Source: Roseiarcus sp036502965 (lineage in GTDB: Bacteria; Pseudomonadota; Alphaproteobacteria; Rhizobiales; Beijerinckiaceae). From it: DNA of 16,545 bases. The position numbers and the translations under genes are program-made. Below the pieces are notes generated by a model. That model was not told the origin of the DNA and did not search any database. It saw nothing but the letters and a program-made list of their open reading frames with translations. The stretch is taken from the NCBI GenBank assembly GCA_036502965.1, contig DASXXT010000356.1, positions 1 to 16,545 on the forward strand, in the 5' to 3' direction. Shown one piece after another: positions 15,356 through 16,545 of the stretch (the stretch's first letter is position 1; each line of letters starts with the position of its first letter).

Positions 15356-15563
15356 TTGCAAGGCTCCAATAGCTGTCGCTGCGGCATTCACCGCGCGGAA
15401 TGGTTTGAGAGACGGATATTCTTGTCCTAGGCGGACGCGGAGACGTTGCAGCCCCCACAGCCCACCGATCTTGGAAGAATTTCCAATTCCTTCAGCATCT
15501 TAAAAAAACGAATCAGGACGCAATCCGCTATTTGGAATTGTCCGACTCCAATCAAAAATACGG

Positions 15564-15569
15564 TATAGT
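15564..15569 (+). promoter_or_regulatory. Possible -10 element for the DUF5343-type gene
   Basis: TATAGT (five of six to TATAAT) lies in an AT-rich stretch 54 bases before the ATG at 15623. No good -35 hexamer sits 16-18 bases upstream; TTGTCC at 15538-15543 is 20 bases away. An imperfect inverted repeat TTGGAAT/ACTCCAA (15532-15551) overlaps that position and could be an operator. Confidence 0.3.
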
Positions 15570-15622
15570 GGTCGCTCGATGCGGAATACGGGGATGGTGT
15601 TCCGAACTGACGGGAGATCGTG

Positions 15623-16309
15623 ATGCTCGAGCGGACGAGGTCGTCGGGAACACCGCCGTATACGTCGTACCGAACGTTCAAGACGTTCATCGAGGATCTT
15701 CACGAGCACGGCGTTCCGTCACGCATCGATCGTAGCGTGCTGACGCGCTTTTCAGGCGTTGTCGGCACTCAGCTCATGCACGCGCTCCGGTTTCTCGGTC
15801 TCATCGAGGACGATGGACGCCCGACCGAGCGCCTCAAGGCGCTGGTGAAAGCGCACGGGTCCAGGGATTGGCCCCGGCAGTTCCTGGAACTCCTTCGGCA
15901 TGAATATGCGGCGATGTTCGCGATCGACCTCGAAACCGCGACGCCGTCTCACTTCAACGAAGTCTTCAGAAAGGCTTTTCCGGCTGCGGACGCTGTCGTC
16001 CAGAAGTGCGTGACATTCTTTCTTTACGCTGCGAGCGATGCGGGCGTGAAAATAAGCGGCCGCGTGCTCAAAGGCCGGAAGCCGCGGTCTCTGACGCCGC
16101 GCAGGAACCCTGCGAAGCCTGCGTTTGTACATCCGCCGATAGAGGAGCTCGAAGCAGGATCGCCGCAGCCTCAACCGATTATCCCGCGCATCGACGGCAA
16201 GAAGCCGTCGGAAATCCTTCTCATGCATCTCGACCTCAATGAGATGGACGATGAACAGCAGGCGGCGGTCTGGACCCTGTTGAAGTACTTCAAGTCGAGG
16301 GGGTTGTGA
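15623..16309 (+). CDS. DUF5343-type protein of unknown function
   Basis: 228 residues. Residues 11-150 fit the DUF5343 pattern: PPYTSYRTFKTFIEDLHEHGVPSRID, then LTRFSGVVGTQLMHALRFLGLIEDDGRPTERLKALV, and a helical part ending in VVQKCVTFFLYAASDAGVKIS. The fold is probably winged-helix-like and all-helical; there is no signal peptide, membrane segment or obvious catalytic motif. A basic/Pro-rich linker (GRKPRSLTPRRNPAKP) leads to a short acidic C-terminal helix (PSEILLMHLDLNEMDDEQQAAVWTLLKYF). The ATG at 15623 is chosen over the GTG at 15620 because GGGAG is then six bases away. Function is unknown; members are often scattered in accessory DNA. It stands alone between an AT-rich region and repeats at the right edge. 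Confidence 0.68.
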   Translation: MLERTRSSGTPPYTSYRTFKTFIEDLHEHGVPSRIDRSVLTRFSGVVGTQLMHALRFLGLIEDDGRPTERLKALVKAHGSRDWPRQFLELLRHEYAAMFAIDLETATPSHFNEVFRKAFPAADAVVQKCVTFFLYAASDAGVKISGRVLKGRKPRSLTPRRNPAKPAFVHPPIEELEAGSPQPQPIIPRIDGKKPSEILLMHLDLNEMDDEQQAAVWTLLKYFKSRGL

Positions 16310-16545
16310 GAATCTCCCGGAGCGATCTGCACTTTGGCAAGCTTCTAGCGAGCTCGCCGCGCCCCACATTACCTTGCAGTTATGTGTATAACTGCCGGCT
16401 CGGAAATGGCGCCGCAAGCCATTGTATGTCTGTTCGTGGCAGTTCGTGGACGTTCAGCCGCGCACGGTTTGTGTTGGTAGAACCGTAGGTTACCATCCTC
16501 TCATGTTCGCGCTGGTTCGTCCGGAGCCAGAAATTTTGTTGCGAC
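16310..16545. other. Repeat-bearing non-coding right edge
   Basis: No gene is recognisable in these 236 bases. They hold the palindrome at 16376-16395, two direct copies of GTTCGTGG (16429-16436 and 16441-16448) followed by a partial third GTTC (near 16452), and a TGGTA/TACCA dyad at 16475-16495. Clusters of short repeats like this occur near integrase genes and attachment sites, but none is proven here. Confidence 0.35.
16376..16395. repeat. Perfect palindrome downstream of the DUF5343-type gene
   Basis: GCAGTTAT (16376-16383) and ATAACTGC (16388-16395) are perfect complements around the four-base centre GTGT. A dyad of this size with an AT-rich core is typical of a dimeric repressor operator. 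No T-run follows, so a terminator is less likely. Confidence 0.6.

Noticed and set aside
16376..16395. A dif site for XerCD
   Set aside because: The dyad has TTAT...ATAA arms around GTGT, the reverse of the ATAA...TTAT arrangement of dif, and does not fit the 11-6-11 layout.
16475..16545. tRNA gene at the right edge
   Set aside because: GGTTCG-like words are present but no cloverleaf with proper acceptor, D and anticodon arms can be drawn.
1..16545. CRISPR array
   Set aside because: No set of regularly spaced repeats of 23-40 bases with unique spacers occurs; the only tandem repeat (7876-7922) has two units without spacers.

Overview
The window is GC-rich DNA with alphaproteobacterial, probably Hyphomicrobiales (Rhizobiales), gene content: a tkt-gap-pgk cluster, a small DUF4164-type coiled-coil gene followed by zapA, a GcrA-type cell-cycle regulator, and a long-form 2-isopropylmalate synthase. 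The genus cannot be fixed from sequence reading alone.

Left edge (1-2178). Bases 1-134 look like the 3' end of a group II intron: the 3' half of domain V, then a domain VI stem with a bulged A seven bases before the predicted splice site. Next, on the minus strand, come a two-cluster ferredoxin-like gene and an AT-richer TIR-domain gene. The TIR gene appears frameshifted near 1217-1240, with its C-terminal third in another frame (947-1225). This accessory block lies directly downstream of pgk.

Central carbon block (2179-6770). pgk, gap and tkt run on the minus strand as a probable tkt->gap->pgk transcription unit, with a good promoter-like sequence at 6741-6768. They supply glycolytic, gluconeogenic and pentose-phosphate steps. 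Diverging from tkt are the coiled-coil gene and zapA (cell division).

Middle accessory block (7499-10747). A 557-base stretch without a recognisable gene holds a 23/24-base tandem repeat. It is followed by a two-gene operon for a Tat-exported molybdenum hydroxylase of the isoquinoline 1-oxidoreductase/aldehyde oxidase type: a [2Fe-2S] subunit and a molybdopterin subunit. No FAD or cytochrome c subunit gene is present.

Biosynthetic and right-hand part (10788-16545). leuA (minus) diverges from a mannitol/altronate dehydrogenase-type oxidoreductase (TTG start) whose stop codon abuts the start of a TPR-methyltransferase. A gcrA-like gene converges on that pair. Beyond it lie an AT-richer intergenic region, a DUF5343-type gene, and about 235 bases with a perfect palindrome and short direct repeats suggestive of a recombination or operator region. 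The window is thus conserved core gene clusters separated by probable insertions. The most unusual items are the frameshifted TIR gene, the intron tail, the tandem repeat upstream of the hydroxylase operon, and the DUF5343 gene with its repeat-rich flank.
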